Assembly: GCF_020740795.1 (NCBI RefSeq)
Contig: NC_067283.1
Span: 6,103,659-6,167,658, forward strand
Length of the DNA: 64,000 nucleotides
Direction: 5' to 3'
Origin: Apus apus
Lineage: Eukaryota; Chordata; Aves; Apodiformes; Apodidae
Within the stretch, counting starts at the first letter, position 1, and each line of letters starts with the position of its first letter. A program made the translations under genes and the position numbers. Of this stretch, positions 61,948-64,000 are shown piece after piece. The notes below the pieces were generated by a model, which searched no databases, was not told the DNA's origin, and saw nothing but the letters and a program-made list of their open reading frames with translations.

Positions 61948-62872
61948 CAGGAATAGCAAATTCATTACTGTTTGGATTGGAAATCTACTATTTTGTCCAA
62001 GTAAAATACAGACTGTAATGGATACAGCTACATGGATATATTTTTAAAAAACAGGTATTTGAGAGGGGAACATGTACAGTAAAACATTAATTGTCTAATT
62101 TTTTGTTGTTTTGGGTTTTTTTTTCTCCCCAGGAAATACATCCTGAACAGAATTCTCTTCAGCAAAGTACCACTAAGAAGTCACTGTGGTTAAAGGTCTG
62201 CTTTTATTACAAGATTCTTGGGAGAAGGCTGTTGGAAAAAGGGCCAGAGAGGATCTAGGTCTTCCCAACACATTGCTCTGGTGCCAAGTCCACCTTCAGG
62301 AGCTATGAAATGCTCCAACCTCCTCCTCCTCTGCCATGGTTGAATTTTGGTTTGGGTTGTTGTGGTTTTTTTTCTTTGTTGTGTGTGTTTTGTTTTTTAC
62401 AGGGTGGTAATGCAGAGACCCTAATGACTAAAGAATTAATATTTTAATTGTCTAGGATGGTTACTGGTTAAACTTCAGTTCCTCACATCAGTCAAACAGT
62501 TGAATATAGTGTGGAGAATACCTTTCTTTTCACAAAAAAACCAAAAGCTATGGAGTTTTCCCAGAACATGCTAAAATTTTGCAATACTAGCCTTACAGAA
62601 ATGTTACACACTGAGGCATTGTGGGTTTTTTTAACAACTGGAAAGATTAAGAGGCCTCTGCTTCAAAATAGGCCAAAAAAAAGCAGAAGTAGTGTTTTGA
62701 TCACATCATCTGCCCATTTAAATACTGAAATAAAAGGCTAACAAAGGAAGCACTTTTCAGAAAACACTTTCTTGATCTATATCCAGCACAATGCCATTAG
62801 AGAGCTTCTGGTTTCAACGCTGGAAAACAAAAGTTTTTTTTTCCTTCAGTCCTTGGGGATCACTTTCATTTA

Positions 62873-62914
62873 TATATATATGTATCATATATAGGTATAT
62901 GATACATATATATA
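62873..62914. repeat. 19-bp perfect hairpin, TA-rich
   Basis: Left arm TATATATATGTATCATATA (62873-62891), loop tagg (62892-62895), right arm TATATGATACATATATATA (62896-62914). The arms are perfectly complementary. They contain the non-trivial core TGTATCA/TGATACA, so the structure is more than a plain TA run. Confidence 0.9.
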
Positions 62915-64000
62915 AACACCCATACATAGCAAGGTTCCTGTTTGTGTATGTTTTAATATTGTAGTATCAAGGAGAATCCAGATAGCAACACTGTTTAACA
63001 TGAGGTTTGAGGTAATTGGTTCTTGAAATACCTGGATCACAGACTGCATCCAGAAATAACAGCTGGACAATGAAAACTGTTTTTTCAGACAGAAAAAACT
63101 AGTAAAAAGAAAATAAAAGAAAGCTTACAGCAGTTGCTTTTACATGGAAAAATAAAGGCACAACAGAATAGCATTACATTTCAGAACAGCTGGATAGACA
63201 TAACACAAGTGTGATCTCTTTCTGTGGAAGTGTCCCAACAAAAAGGATTACTGCTTACTCAAGAGGTTATTACTTCAATCAGGGAACCGAGCGTCACCCT
63301 CAATATAGAGTTTTTAAAAAGAAGTCTCACGTAAGGGACCAGGTGTGTTTAGAAAGTGCTCCAGGAAGGAACGCATGCGCGCTCATGGTCCTGCTGAAAT
63401 TGGATGGCGAGTCTCCCCATGGCTTCCATGGGGCCAGGAATTCACCAAGAACACAGATGGGACTCAGCAACTGCAGGAGCCTGCTCGGAGTCATTTAAGC
63501 ACTGATTTCACTGTCCAACTGGCTTCAAGACAGCACTATGTATTGTTTGGTTTAAAGCTTTTTTCAATAACTCTTACCCTGCTGACACTGTGCTGTCAAG
63601 GTTTAGGGAATCAAAAAGATCAGTGTGAATTTCTGGTCCAAAGGGAAAAGTTAGCTTAAGTGAAAAGAATAATTTTAATTTGCTTTCTTTAATACTTTTG
63701 GAAATATCTTGGATCGGTTGCACACATTTGGAATGCTCTCTTTTAAAGTAGGACTTTGGACAAGACAGTGCTTCTTCCCTTTAGTGCCTTTGACCAAGAC
63801 CGTGAAAGCTGACCTTGGGAACACAGAGCACATATCTGCATGTTCTGGTGAAGCCTGATTAGTTGTGTCACCTCAGAGAGAAGGAACTTCTAGGAATTGG
63901 TTTTATCAGGACTCTACTGGCAACAGCTCCTTACAGATCATATTGTCAATGCAGCAGACACAGCTGCTATAAACGGATACGGCAGCGAGCAAGATCAGCC

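Larger units (their letters stand above)
60362..64000 (-). other. Non-coding region, probably 3' UTR of an upstream gene (ACVR2B expected)
   Basis: No coding exon on either strand. The region is AT-rich, free of recognisable CR1 and closes on its left side with a minus-strand AATAAA plus GU-rich element. In human and other vertebrates ACVR2B lies immediately upstream of EXOG in the same orientation and has a 3' UTR of several kilobases. A minus-strand 3' UTR is therefore the most economical reading. The gene name rests on synteny only, so I leave the symbol empty. Confidence 0.4.

Noticed and set aside
1-64000. CRISPR arrays, tRNA or rRNA genes, operons, phage or bacterial islands.
   Set aside because: Nothing of the kind was seen; the window is vertebrate nuclear DNA, and the repeats present are CR1, one LTR and simple repeats.

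Overview
The window is nuclear DNA of a bird. The evidence is the density of CR1 retrotransposon fragments (at least twelve, several ending in the typical ATTCTATG-type tail), a solo avian endogenous-retrovirus LTR, a CpG-island promoter, and one split gene with GT-AG introns whose product is clearly the vertebrate mitochondrial nuclease EXOG. The species cannot be named from the sequence.

Layout. Positions 1 to about 35,300 are intergenic: no recognisable exon, CR1 fragments at 1-645, 4508, 6597, 9890, 11752, 20340, 24356 and 27303, and a 990-bp solo LTR (22926-23915) flanked by a perfect 5-bp target duplication. Positions 35,408-58,772 hold the complete EXOG coding sequence on the minus strand: six exons, 363 codons, all junctions GT-AG and in phase. 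Its introns carry five further CR1 pieces, including one in intron 3 with a 178-codon open remnant of the CR1 reverse-transcriptase ORF. The promoter is a CpG island (about 58,290-59,060) with a strong CTCF-like motif just upstream of the start codon. A short spacer with a 114-nt pure pyrimidine tract follows. From about 60,360 to the right edge lies AT-rich non-coding DNA that is probably the long 3' UTR of an upstream minus-strand gene. ACVR2B is the expected neighbour from vertebrate gene order, but no coding exon is present to prove it.

EXOG is the only protein-coding gene I can support. No operons, CRISPR arrays, tRNAs or rRNAs were recognised, and I see no sign of a previously undescribed multi-gene system. 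The items most worth a second look are a long imperfect hairpin at 10,669, the CTCF-like site and palindromic start codon at the EXOG promoter, the pyrimidine tract, the dated-by-structure solo LTR, and the open CR1 remnant lying sense in EXOG intron 3.
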